Of a stretch of 64,000 nucleotides of DNA, positions 11,695 to 22,308 are shown piece after piece; positions within the stretch are counted from its first letter, which is position 1, and each line of letters starts with the position of its first letter. Source of the stretch: Calonectria ilicicola. Lineage: Eukaryota > Ascomycota > Sordariomycetes > Hypocreales > Nectriaceae. Both the position numbers and the translations under genes were made by a program. Where the stretch lies: NCBI GenBank assembly GCA_020809705.1, contig CP085834.1:558001-622000 (forward strand), given 5' to 3'. The notes under the pieces were generated by a model, which saw only the letters and a program-made list of their open reading frames with translations, ran no database searches and was not told the origin of the DNA.

Positions 11695-13468
11695 GTTGAT
11701 ACGTGGCTCATGCCATTATCCTGTTGAGATGCTTTTCTCATGCTCGACGTAGTGAATATCCGGATCTTTTTCCTATTGTTAAAATGCATTTACAAACAGA
11801 TCCACAGGAAAATTGGCAATCCATTCTCAATGTCCTAGCTATTCTGGAGTTCTGGCTGCGGGAGGGGGAGGAATCTATGATACTTGCTCTCTGCGCGACC
11901 GCCTTCCTCTCGCGACGACTGAAAACCTTAGCAAAAGCCTCGATTTTTAATGCTGAAGGGCATGATATTGGGCAGCAATGTATGAATCCTAAAAATCAGC
12001 TTGAGCAATCGTAGCTAACATCGGCCAGTGCGAGTTTCTTCTGAGGGAGTCTCTGTTCTGATTCAGGAGAGGTCGAGTCTCAAACAATAATCATCCTTTG
12101 AACATCACCAGCTTGCAACTAGAACGTAGGAGAAGTTGTAAATTTACTGGTTATCATGAAGTAGTAGTCAATCAAATCGGCTCCCCTCACAAAATTAACT
12201 CCCTAGTACCATGATGGCACCAACCTGCGACTCAGTCGAATGCCGATATTATCTCAGATCCATTTAAGCGGACTTTCATGCATGCTAAGAATCTCCTCTG
12301 TCATGTTAAGTCAAGGAATCTCGCTACAGAATGTCCAGATATTTCGGGAAGCTGGCATAGTAAGGTACACGGTCGTCACCCAGATCTCAACTGCGTGTTG
12401 GCGTGAATGACAGTCTTAATGTTTAAACGCGTTGAAAAAAAAAACACATCACCAGTCGCCCACAGTAGTATAATCTTTTAGTCACGCGTTCGAATTGTCT
12501 GCGTTATTCGCCTATTAACACAATGCACGCTTGGGAATTCATTTAGAGACACGGCCGATTTTCAACCTTGTTGCTTTACAGACCCAATGTGTGCAAATGT
12601 TTTCTACGCCGACTAGTCGCTCCCTTGACCTTAGCAGTCCCCTGATCTATCAAGACTTCTCCCACCACGCCAAAGTTGCAACGTGATCACAAGGCTCGTA
12701 GTGGGGTTGGATGTAGGGTAGTGTAATGCTATTGATTGATTATAATTGCAGTGCTTTTTGTGTCCGTGTGGCATGCATAACAAACAAAAGTAAAACAAGA
12801 CTAGACCAGAGCTGAGATTGGGACTGTTTGTTGTCCGTTCACTTCGAGCTCTTGGATAATTGCTACGGCGCCGAGATCATTCTCACTATTTGCGCGTAGA
12901 TGGCGTGATTGTTGCGCCGCTAAGTTGCTGGAAGGTTAGCAGTGCCGACCCGATATACTTCCGATTAGTTTCTAGTATATTAATTCGTAACTATGAAGGA
13001 TAAACAAGCTCGACCATAGGAATAAATATGGAAGAGACTATATTTCGGCTTTTGAAACTTTGAAAGGTTCCGTTGATATAAATGACGTACAGATTCAAGT
13101 CGACAACTAGGCCGCTTCTTCTGCGTGCAAGAACAAATGAAGGTCTCGTTGGCACTAGCGCCCATTATTTGTGTAGACTCACATCAACTAATTAATGGCA
13201 TGAAATATAAGTGTTAGAATGACCACTTGATATATTCTCTACTTGAACAGGCACCGATATGAGTCTCTGGGGAAATATGCCTAATCTAGTAAACACTAAG
13301 ACCTGTAAAACTGACGTTTACAAATGCAAAAACTTCCCGAGCATGACTAGAAGTCGATCTGTTGATCCACATCTGCGGCTTAATAAATATGTCACAATTT
13401 TGACCTTGCTGCGAATACAAAAGGAGGATGAATGCGCGATACAACAATTCCCACGAAGCCTAGAACTA
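11695..13468. other. Long intergenic stretch, possible relic at its left end
   Basis: Frame 11703-12014 on the plus strand has a protein-like composition (ENWQSILNVLAILEFWLREG) but no recognisable domain, and I could not join it in frame to the small gene before it. The remaining 1.4 kb shows no coding signal, repeat array or RNA gene that I can support. Confidence 0.35.
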
Positions 13469-14289
13469 TTATCCGGCCGCAATTCCAACGGCCTTCGACT
13501 TAGGAATATCGTTTAATTCTGCTTGGATAGCCATGCCTTGCGCTCTAAGGTTCTTCCAAACCTCAATCAGGCCATTCAAGTACTGCTCGTACTGGTCCCG
13601 TCCATCTCCGGCAAACTCGGAGGCAAGATAAACAATTTCATCGACCGTGAGGTCATTGTGGTCGACAACCGAGGTGCAAAGGATGTAGGCAAACACGTTC
13701 TTGTGTGTTGAGATGACGCCTTCGTTTGAGAAGTTGTATCTGTAGGTGAAGACGTCTACTCTGATAATGGCATTGCTGAATGATTTTGATCAGTATTCGA
13801 TCTTTTAATATTGGCGCAGGCGACTTACTGCTTGATACACACAAAAAACTTTTTGTCGTAGCTCTCACCGGCAGAGGTGTCGCCCAGGATTTGCTTGAGA
13901 CCTGTCTTGAAAACACTTTTGAAGCCATCAAGTACGCCTTTCTTAACGTTTGCTCCCTCTTCACCAATGCCGAAAAAGGCATCGACAGCTTGATCGACAC
14001 CTGGTGAACCCTATAACAGAGATTAGAATGCACCATGACTGGCTTGAACAATGCGTCAACATACCGCTGATCCACAGTCAACTCTCACAGACCGCTCAAA
14101 ACGTAAGGCTCTTTTCCCCGGCACACTTCGCTTTGCAGCACTGTCTTTATCAAGAAACATGGTCATGAGCTCTTGCTCAAATGTATCCAATCGAGCATCT
14201 GCTAGCTTCATGAGGATATCCAGCTGCTCCTTGGCCTTGGCCTCCTTCTCATCTGAATTGTCCAGCAACTTACTGATTGTGTCACCCAT
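13469..14289 (-). CDS. Hypothetical protein, 237 aa, three exons
   Basis: Function not recognised. Exons 14289-14065, 14010-13829 and 13775-13469 join in frame. Introns are 54 bp (GTATGT, CTAAT, TTATAG) and 53 bp (GTAAGT, CTGAT, TTCAG). The N-terminal 50 residues are a charged helix (DEKEAKAKEQLDILMKLADARLDTFEQEL split by a few hydrophobics), followed by a basic stretch. The central part (GVDQAVDAFFGIGEEGANVKK) and the C-terminal part (FTYRYNFSNEG, HNDLTVDEIVYLASEFAGDG) look globular. No signal peptide or membrane segment is visible, so a soluble cytosolic protein is likely. The three canonical exons and clean frame make it a real gene; expression conditions and partners cannot be read from the sequence. 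Confidence 0.75.
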
Positions 14290-16537
14290 GATGCCAGCTT
14301 AATCGATTGTACGTTCGTTTTCTTTTGTCTGTGAGGATGTGATGTGCAAGTGATGCATTGGTCATGGGCCTTTTATAGCTTGGATCGCCAAGTCTCGTGC
14401 ACGTATTAAGTTTCAAGGCTGGCATCATTTCTAGATTTGATCTAGTAACAAACTTTCATTTTGCGTCGGAAGGCAACAAGGCTCGGGAAGTCCGCTTTGC
14501 CGTCTCTGTAGATGGGAGCTGATCGATAGTTCACGATAGTTTGTCGTTAGCTCATCACAAGTTTGTAGACGAGTTGATGAAGCATCTCCACAGGTGAGGG
14601 TTGCAAGCCGCCGAAAAGGGTCGGGCCGTCGCCGGAAGATCAGTTGTGCGACCTTTTTGGGCACTTGCGATCAATAGTTTGTCGATAGTTCATCATTAGC
14701 TCTCAGCATCCCATCTCCACGTATGGGGCACCCGTCCGAATCCAGCACCTGGCTGCCCTTGATCACATCGTTAGACGCTGTGGCTGACAGGGCCACAGCT
14801 GAAAGATGTGACTAGTTTGCATACGGCCGAGTTTACTTTGAAGCGCTAAATCCGGCAATATGTAACAGAAGTCCAATTGGATGGGATACACCAAACTTGA
14901 CGAGTAAGTAATTATCATTCAAGGGAAATTGCTTTAGCTTCTCTAGAACTTTTGCTATTGAGTTTTTTTGGAATGTGATAGCCACTGGGGACTGTCTCAA
15001 AGAAGGAACCGCCATTTTCTGGGTCAATTTCCTAGTCCTGTCAATGAAAGAGGCCCGTGTGGTAGAGTACGTAGTTGAGCTGACCCCTGGTCTGGCCTGA
15101 CCTGAACCCCATATCCGCATCTGGTATGGCCTCAGCTCAAACGTGGGGGCGACTGATCAGGTCCCTAGAACCCACCCTTCGTTCACTACAGTGATGCGAT
15201 CCCCAGAGAGATAAGCGTGACTCGGTGTTGCGCTGCAATGTTAGCCTCTATAAAACTCCTCCAAAACCATCACAGACCAAGGAGGTAGGTCGGCTCAAAA
15301 TCTCTCTCCATGTGGCAAGAGTGTCTGCTACTCCATTAGCCACAGTCAACAGAAGCAAAGAAAGCCAGCGACATCGATGCTTAGGTCTCCCCAAGTCTGA
15401 GCGAATGGATCTGGAATCTGTAAATCACAGTGCATATGCAGCACTTGAGAAGCTAGCCCCGTGGCCTGTGAGGCTGTGCCCATTGGAAAGCCAACCTCTT
15501 AGCCCGTCAGCGCTAGATTCTGCAGGGGCAACTCCCTACTCGACATAGGACCCCTGCAAGGGTCGATTCCAGCGGCTCATAGTGGTGGCTGGCTGTTGTT
15601 CTTCAGGAACCGTAGCCGTGCCGTCGAGTGCTTATGGTATTTAGCAAAAAGTGACGCTGATGCATGCCCGGAAACCCATTTAGACTTTCTGCAGTTAAGA
15701 AATTACCGCCCTAATCGATGAAAAAAAAATCCAAATTAATAGACTGAGGATGGTGGCGGGCTGAATCGCGCCCTGATGGGGCCCATCATCCCAAAAGGTT
15801 CAATGACCTGGACGTATTTGTCGTTTGAGGGTTCAAATTCGCGATAATTTCAGCTCTAACTGTGATAGGAGTCTTCATAATATGAGAATTAACAATATAT
15901 ACATATAGAGTAAATACCTAGGTAAGATGAATCCTACATTAGAAATAAAGTATTAAATAAACCAGTGCATTAATATTCCAATTCCTCATCAATTGTTTGC
16001 GTCATTTTACTTTCAAAATATTATTTCGTAATAATCTGACTTGATAGCCTTAATATTATTAGGGTTAGCTACCCTTAGACATTTGTGACGAAGATGGCCC
16101 TGCAAATCTGCCTTTGGAGCAGGCCTTTCATCTGTCGAAAACAGTACCAGGTTCTCGTTTCTAGGGAAACCATTCCCATGATAGCCCAGGCATCTCTTCA
16201 CAGATGGCAATACAGTCAACACTTCGAAAGACTGCGCCGGAAAATGTGGCGCTGGTAGGTGGTTTCGGTTGGTGGATCTGATTCTCTCGACTAGTCCCTT
16301 TCTAATTAGCCTGCTTCGCTACGTGTCTTGCGTCAACTCAAATCGGCCTGGTGATTAAGATCGACTGGTGGGCAGCTTAGACAACGGCCTAGGCTCCGTG
16401 ATAGGGGTGCTTCGCCACAGTTACGATTACACACATTTCATTCAAGCTCTGCTACCAAGGCCCTATTCCTTCTCTCCAACACCGAAACACTCACTCATTT
16501 GCATGCTACACTCTCTCAATCTCACGAAGTGAATCCG
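14290..16537. other. Long intergenic stretch with diverged short repeat
   Basis: The first part holds the promoter of the 237-aa gene. Around 14518-14555 and 14665-14712 are two diverged copies of a motif built from GATAGTTCA / GATAGTTTGTCG words, each ending in TTAGCTC. Minus-strand frame 14833-15120 has some protein-like composition but no family. The 15880-16030 interval is AT-rich. No RNA gene is supported. Confidence 0.4.
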
Positions 16538-16999
16538 ATGGATCCTTTGCCACTTGCTACAGGGATTCTTGATCTGGTGGCTCTTGCCGCTCAGATTGTC
16601 TCAGCCGGTTACAAGTTGAGCCACCCAATGAGCAGAAATACCGGCGAGTTGGAAGCACTGGTAAATGAGACAGCGGCATTCTCGGGCGTTTTGCTGAGTG
16701 TCAAAAATTATCTTGAGTCACAGACTACCTTCCAGGCAGATCCAGAAATCATGAAAAAAATGCTGCAGGACAGCAAGGGCACTCTGCAAGAAATTTCCAC
16801 TATCGTGGACAAGCTAGCTAGGGCAAATCCTGTCACGGTCATCGTGGCGGGTGAAGCGAAAAAAGAGCGATTAGAAACACTAATCCAACGCGTTGAACAG
16901 TACAAGTCATTTTTCATGAATTCGCTCGTCCATCTCATCTTTGGCGTGATATATTTCCAGCAGAGCGACGGAGATGTCACTAGCAAGGCTGTGCGCTGA
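16538..16999 (+). CDS. Solo STAND/ankyrin-type N-terminal helical domain
   Basis: About 153 residues beginning MDPLPLATGILDLVALAAQIV, the start seen in the helical N-terminal domain of many fungal NACHT and ankyrin-repeat proteins. An alternating amphipathic helical pattern follows, with VNETAAFSGVLLSVKNYLES and LQEISTIVDKLAR. The domain ends near KKERLETLIQRVEQYKSFF, after which the sequence quickly becomes unlike the family and stops. No NTPase or repeat region follows within the next kilobase. It could be a stand-alone partner domain or, more likely, a gene truncated after this domain. I chose the ATG at 16538 because the family begins MDPL; an in-frame ATG at 16499 adds 13 residues. Confidence 0.55.
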   Translation: MDPLPLATGILDLVALAAQIVSAGYKLSHPMSRNTGELEALVNETAAFSGVLLSVKNYLESQTTFQADPEIMKKMLQDSKGTLQEISTIVDKLARANPVTVIVAGEAKKERLETLIQRVEQYKSFFMNSLVHLIFGVIYFQQSDGDVTSKAVR

Positions 17000-18075
17000 C
17001 ACTGATATCGTGTGGGAGGTTGTGCGGGATGAAAACCTCGATGTTATCGTTCTGCTCAAGGTTGCATGGCGGTCTATCTTCCTAGCCTTCCACTTAGGAG
17101 AGGCAATGCTGGTAAACTGTATCGATTCAACATGTGACTGCCCATTGACGATCGAAAAGACGGCTTGTTCTTGGTTGATTATGGATTATGTCAAGAGATG
17201 TATGGAACATTCCTTGCATACCATGAATCTTGCAACCATCAGTTCAAGACTTTGGGCCAATAATATAAAGCGTAGTGTCTGTGGCGAGCAACACTGTCGC
17301 CTATCTACTTTCCACATGATTAACCATAAACTCAGGGTCTTATTTCCCAGCACCTCCTGCTTCAGACGCACGACTCAACCCTACTGTCCCAAGCATGATC
17401 ATCTGCTAGGGATACGGGGCCCCTTTTTGACTCAAATAGATATGAAGGTACTTGTGGGATCAAGGCAGCAATGCACGAGTTCTGCTAACCAAGGTTGAAT
17501 TTGTTAACCCATCGTGGTCAGCCGTATACGAATTAAACATATTCCGCGGCCACCACCTTATATTCATATTGACGTATCATGTCAAAGTGGCTGGGACATT
17601 CTCACAGAATTTTAATTACAGTCATTTTGAGATACCTGTATATGTCAGCATCATCATGAATCCCCACAGCAAAATTTAACAAAATAAAATTCTACCTGCA
17701 GGTCACAAGGTAGTGAAAACTAACAGAGAATGTGATTGCAAGCACTGTAACTCTTTTAGATGGTCATAACGAAAGATATAGGTATGCAAATACTTCAAGG
17801 GAAATGCGGTCATGGCAATGATTATGAAATTGATTATTATGTTTATTGGGAAAATTAATCAATTGGACTCTGTTTGAATAAATTGATAATTGTTTTCTAT
17901 AACTCGATCAAATTGCTTAAATAATTGAATATATATTTTTAGATACTAAGTCACGTGCATAGCCAACGTCCAAGGCTAAACTGTAAAGAGCAAACACAAG
18001 TTGTCGTCATGAGGATTTTCTTCCCGCATTCTTCTTGCATTAACGTCTTCCGTTTGCATCTGCATTTAGATAAGC
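17000..18075. other. Intergenic, AT-rich towards the right
   Basis: No domain was recognised in the frame 16974-17498 following the truncated helical protein. From about 17820 to 17945 the sequence is very AT-rich. The last part is the promoter of the Zn2Cys6 gene. Confidence 0.4.
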
Positions 18076-19821
18076 ATGCATCCCATAGGTGCCGCTTCCT
18101 CGATCCGCTCAACGCAACGCGCACCAAAAGCCTGCGCTGCCTGCTACAAAGCCAAAGTGAAATGTGACAAGTCCATTCCTTGCAGTCGGTGTGTAGCGCG
18201 AGGAACCGCTTCAGACTGCCGTCGCGAGGTTGTCCGTGTCCAAGGTCAAATACATGGTGTTACATCCAGCTCGCCAAATCTTAGCTGGGAGGATTTAAGA
18301 CAGGAAAATAACCGGCTCCGAGCTATTCTAGCGACTCACCAAAACAATGCCCAAGATCCAGAGCAAGAGCAGGAGCTATCATCAAAGGACCAGTTCGCGA
18401 GCGATGGGTTCGAGACACAGTTATTTTCGGATGTTGATAAATCATCTACTCCCCGCAGTGTGACTACTCTCTCTGATATTGTGGTGCCATCAAAGCGGAG
18501 TAGCGATATGCTAATATTGCACGCATTTGAGTGGACATTCTGGCACCACTTCAGTCTTCTGAGCGAAGAGTTTAAGAGTGAGCATGATAGCTTGTGGGGA
18601 AAGTATTCAAGCACCGAATTGCTAGAACAAGCACCTCCACTCTGGCTAGCCGTTTACTTTAGTGTTCTAGCCTCCGAGCTGCTTTTCATTGGAGACAATG
18701 AACTGGAAGAGTTTGATCTCCCTGTGGTTACTCGATCTAGTCTGCTTAGGAATTGGTACGACACAGCATTATATTTTCTGGACAGAGCAGATTTTGTTCA
18801 AAATTTGGATATCCGAACCATTCAGGCTATTTCAATCCTTGGGTTGGTCTTCCCAACTGTTGGTGACTCCAAGCGCCATAGAGCTCTATGGTCTCTGGCA
18901 CTACGACAAGCTCAGGATCTCCGTCTTGGGATGGACGGTGCGCACATTAATGAAGCATATGTTGACCAGCAAAAGCGGCGACGGCTGTGGTGGACCCTAG
19001 TCATCTGTGAGTGGCTGCCTGTACCGTACAGGCATCCTTTTCTCAATGAAAATGATTTCGACTGTGCGCTTCCCGATGAAATTAACGACACCGAGCTTTG
19101 CAATATTGGCGCTTTGGGTGGGAAATCTAGACTTTCCAAAAGCATTGCACGACCTATTCAATACCACATTGCCATGATCAAGCTGGCAAAAATCTACTAC
19201 CGGGTTAGATTTTTGCTTCGAATTCCTCGATGGCGCGTCAGTGAAATGGCCGGGTTTGTGTTTGAAGCAGACGAACAATTGGCGTTATTAATATCGAATC
19301 TACCTTCTCATTTGCAGCCGGACGAGAAGCCCTCGCAAGCTTCTCTGAATAGAGACGTTCGTTTCCCTTGGATTGCTTGGCAACGAAAAAGCATATCGAT
19401 GGCGTTGCTTTACTATCGCATGTGCATCGGAAGACTGCTCCAAACCCATTGGCTTGATGGATCAATCAGCGGCACTAGAACAAGGGCAATCTGCATCTCC
19501 TCTGCGCAAGGTATGATCAATACCACCAAGGAGAATGCTGTTGATCCTTCAAAAATGCGATTGTGGTATGTAAATATTTTGTGAACTCATAGATATTCGT
19601 GTGTGGGTCAGTCTAATTGTGATTTTAGGGCTGGCGTGGTCAATTTGCATGCTGCGGTCATTCACCTCATAATCGAGTCGAGTAATAGCGATACAGATTT
19701 CGACGACGAGATAAAGCAAGGATTGGAACTATTGCAAAGGATAAAGCCGTACAACATTATTGCTGAGCGGTCTATCGAGATAATCGAGAATCTCATTCAC
19801 ACGAACGGGCGCAAGATGTAA
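18076..19821 (+). CDS. Zn2Cys6 transcription factor, Fungal_trans type
   Basis: Nuclear DNA-binding regulator. Exons 18076-19565 and 19629-19821 join in frame across a 63-bp intron (GTATGT, CTAAT, TTTTAG). The product is about 560 residues. The binuclear zinc cluster is at residues 20-48 with spacing CX2CX6CX5CX2CX8C (CAACYKAKVKC...), flanked by basic residues. A Gln/Glu-rich linker with a possible dimerising helix (WEDLRQENNRLRAIL) follows. The middle part is the Fungal_trans regulatory region, with LRQAQDLRLGMDGA and QKRRRLWWTLVICEW as the typical mid-domain signature. It lies just before a transporter and a run of catabolic-type enzymes, so it is the natural local regulator (inference). 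The missing W in the first exon is restored exactly by splicing. Confidence 0.88.
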
Positions 19822-20209
19822 AATTCTTGTTTTTGAGGTGATCGATGAAGTAAACCAGGGATTTATGAATTCTCGTTCAGGAGATATAGTAAATAAAGAG
19901 TCCTGCTGCGCGCACACATACATTTTACTAGGTACACACACATGAAGTACCTGTATTTAATATCAAAATAAAGAAGTAAGAATAAAATAAATAATTTTAG
20001 ATATATTTCTAAACTTATTTATTATAAAATAAATTAAGCTTTTAGTATTTTCTTTGGATGTCTTAGGATTTTCCGGAAAAGCCCCAGCTGAATCGTTTGA
20101 TGTGTGCACCTAGCAAAATACATGTGTGCGCGCATCAAGACTCTAAATAAACTATCAAGACATTTTGCCGCTGGTTCGAAATTAAAATCCATGGTCATCA
20201 AGGATTGTA
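19822..20209. other. Convergent intergenic region, AT-rich
   Basis: This lies between the 3' ends of the regulator and the transporter. It has an AT-rich core at about 19960-20050 and no coding signal. Confidence 0.5.
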
Positions 20210-21889
20210 CTACGCTTCGAGTTCCTTCTTAATCTGGCCTGACTGTGCATTTGAACTCCCGATTTCCTTCCCATCAACAACATGAACATCGCCTTTCATG
20301 TCCGATATCTGCAATTGATCGTCAAACAGCGCCCCAAGCTCCTCCAGTGTGTAGCCTTTGGTCTCTGGGAAGGCAAAATAGATCACCGCAAGACCGACTA
20401 GGAGAACTCCGAGATAGAAAATAAAGTAATAGTACCCAATCTTATCCAAGGCGATGGGGTTTACGTATTGATTTACCGTAAGAGCAGCCTGGCTGACCAC
20501 GATTTGCAGAGCAAGGCCGCGGTTTCGAATACTGAATGGCAAAATCTCTGGGGTATAGCAGTAAAGCAGTGGGTTGCAGGCAATATTGAACGCAGCATTG
20601 TAAAGAAATAGAAATACTACTGTCGTGTATGCCGCAGCTTGAGAGCCTTTCTGGGCGTACATGGCGCTTGAGATGGTGAGAGGTATGTTGGCGCAAATCA
20701 TACCAATAAAACTGGCTAGCCACAGTGGTCTTCGCCCAACCTTGTCAGCTAGGACAGCACCTGTGATAGAGCAGATCAGGTTCCAGATTGACATGCCACC
20801 ATTGATACCAGTTTGTTGACTTGTGCTTGTGATTCCAATGCTGTCTAGGATGGGCGAAAAGTAGTACGAGATTACTCCCTGTCCGTTCCACAGTGTCAGG
20901 ATGGCCACTGAAACGACAATGAAGAGGCGTTTGCGGTTCGCCTTTATAGCCAATATGTTTTTCCACGCTGCGATTTGCGTCTCGTTTTCCAGGATGAGAG
21001 CTTGAGCAATCTCTTTCATTTCGATGTGGACAACTTCGGATTGATCGTCGCCATTCGCATGGTATGTTGTGATTATCTTCCTGGCCTCTTCATATCTGCC
21101 CTTTGAGCACAACCAGCGAGGGGACTCGGGCATAAAGAATACAGCGACCAGGACCAACGCTGGAAAGCAAGCCTGCACGATTGATGGGATCCTCCAAGAC
21201 CAATTGGTTTGAAGGTGGCCGGTGCCAAATGATAGCCAGGAGGCAATAATTGACCCTAGATACCAAAGGGCATTGAACTTTACGGGTGATTAGTGCATGG
21301 TTCTCGCTAAGATGAGAAATGAGAATGCTCACCATTGATGCAATCTTTCCTCTGTATCGAGGATGGCTCAGCTCATTCAGCAAGCTTGGTCCGGCGCAAG
21401 TTGTAAAGCTGATGCCGAAGCCCAGGATAAAGCGGCCACCAATAAAAACGCCTCGGGTCGGAGCGGCTGATTGGAGGATTGAGCCGATTACGCCAAGAAG
21501 TGATCCGATCTGAATAGTGATGCGTCGCCCAAATTTGTCTGCCAGAGGAGCTGCGAAAAAGGCACCTACAAAGCCACCAACAAAAACAATGGCAGTGATG
21601 AGACCAAGTATTTCCGAAGAAGGGTTTCCCATCGCTAAGTCAAGTCAGCCAACCATTGTTCCAACAGGTAGATTGAGGCTGTGCGTGATCTCATACCATT
21701 CTGCCATGGATCCATGGCTTGAAAGTTCCCTACAATAACCTCGTCATAGCCGACAGTCATCTGGGAGACCAGAATCCATGCTTGCCAGAAAAACAGCCTT
21801 CGAAGACCCTTGTCGTGCTGCCATGATGAGGGCTGTGGGGCAGCGTCCGGGCCAGCCAAGTCGCTCGTGGAGAGCGCCATCAAGACCAA
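20210..21889 (-). CDS. MFS sugar transporter (hexose/glycoside permease-like)
   Basis: Plasma-membrane symporter of the MFS sugar-porter family, about 520 residues. Exons 21889-21697, 21634-21333 and 21277-20210 join in frame across introns of 62 and 55 bp. Family motifs are GRRITIQIG after TM2, GGRFILGFG with RG in the 4-5 region, PESPRWL before the central loop, ADKVGRRPLW between TM8 and TM9, and PETKGYTLEEL after TM12. About twelve hydrophobic segments are visible. The pattern resembles fungal lactose/cellodextrin-type permeases as much as hexose carriers, so a glycoside is a possible substrate (inference). It is divergently transcribed from the GH1 beta-glucosidase over 419 bp that carry a duplicated CGG-N8-CGG element. 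An in-frame ATG at 21880 is an alternative start. Confidence 0.88.
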
Positions 21890-22308
21890 GTAAAGTAGCC
21901 AAACAGTAGAATGTCAATTACAAGGTGGAGAATTCCATGAATAATAGGCTGACCTGAGAGATGCAGTGCGAACATATATATCCTCCAGTCGCGTGCCATA
22001 GTCAGTTCTTATCATGTCTCTCTATCTTATCAGACGCGCTGGTGGGCGGGGAAATTGAGAGCTATGACCAGTGAAAATGGTTAAAAGTGTCTACATCGGC
22101 CGAGTCACGGCCGAGTTTCCCGCCCGTCGGCCATGTCACGGGCGACTTTTTGGTCTGGGCCATCAGATATCCCAACAATTGAATTTTTTGGAATGCGCGA
22201 TAAGCATGTAACCGAGGAGTTCTCGGTATAATAATGATAAAGGCCATTGGTTTGTTTGTCTGGTTACAACCTCACACAGTCCTTGTATCGTTACGAGACC
22301 CTGGCAAC
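21890..22308. promoter_or_regulatory. Divergent promoter of transporter and GH1 genes
   Basis: A 419-bp interval between two divergent start codons, so it must hold both promoters. Its striking content is the duplicated CGG element listed separately. The GC-rich block of about 22090-22145 stands out from the surrounding sequence. Confidence 0.7.
22097..22141 (+). promoter_or_regulatory. Duplicated CGGCC-NN-GTCACGG element
   Basis: Two 14-bp copies, CGGCCGAGTCACGG at 22097-22110 and CGGCCATGTCACGG at 22128-22141, differ only at two inner positions and lie 31 bp apart. Each contains two CGG triplets as a direct repeat with 8-bp spacing. CGG triplets in fixed spacing are what Zn2Cys6 proteins bind, and such a regulator is encoded 2.3 kb away. 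Binding itself is an inference. Confidence 0.6.

Noticed and set aside
15225..15548. 107-codon plus-strand frame
   Set aside because: No family features, no intron and low-quality start context.
16974..17498. 174-codon plus-strand frame after the solo helical domain
   Set aside because: Cys/His-rich without a recognisable pattern. It does not continue the upstream domain in any frame or by any splice I could find.
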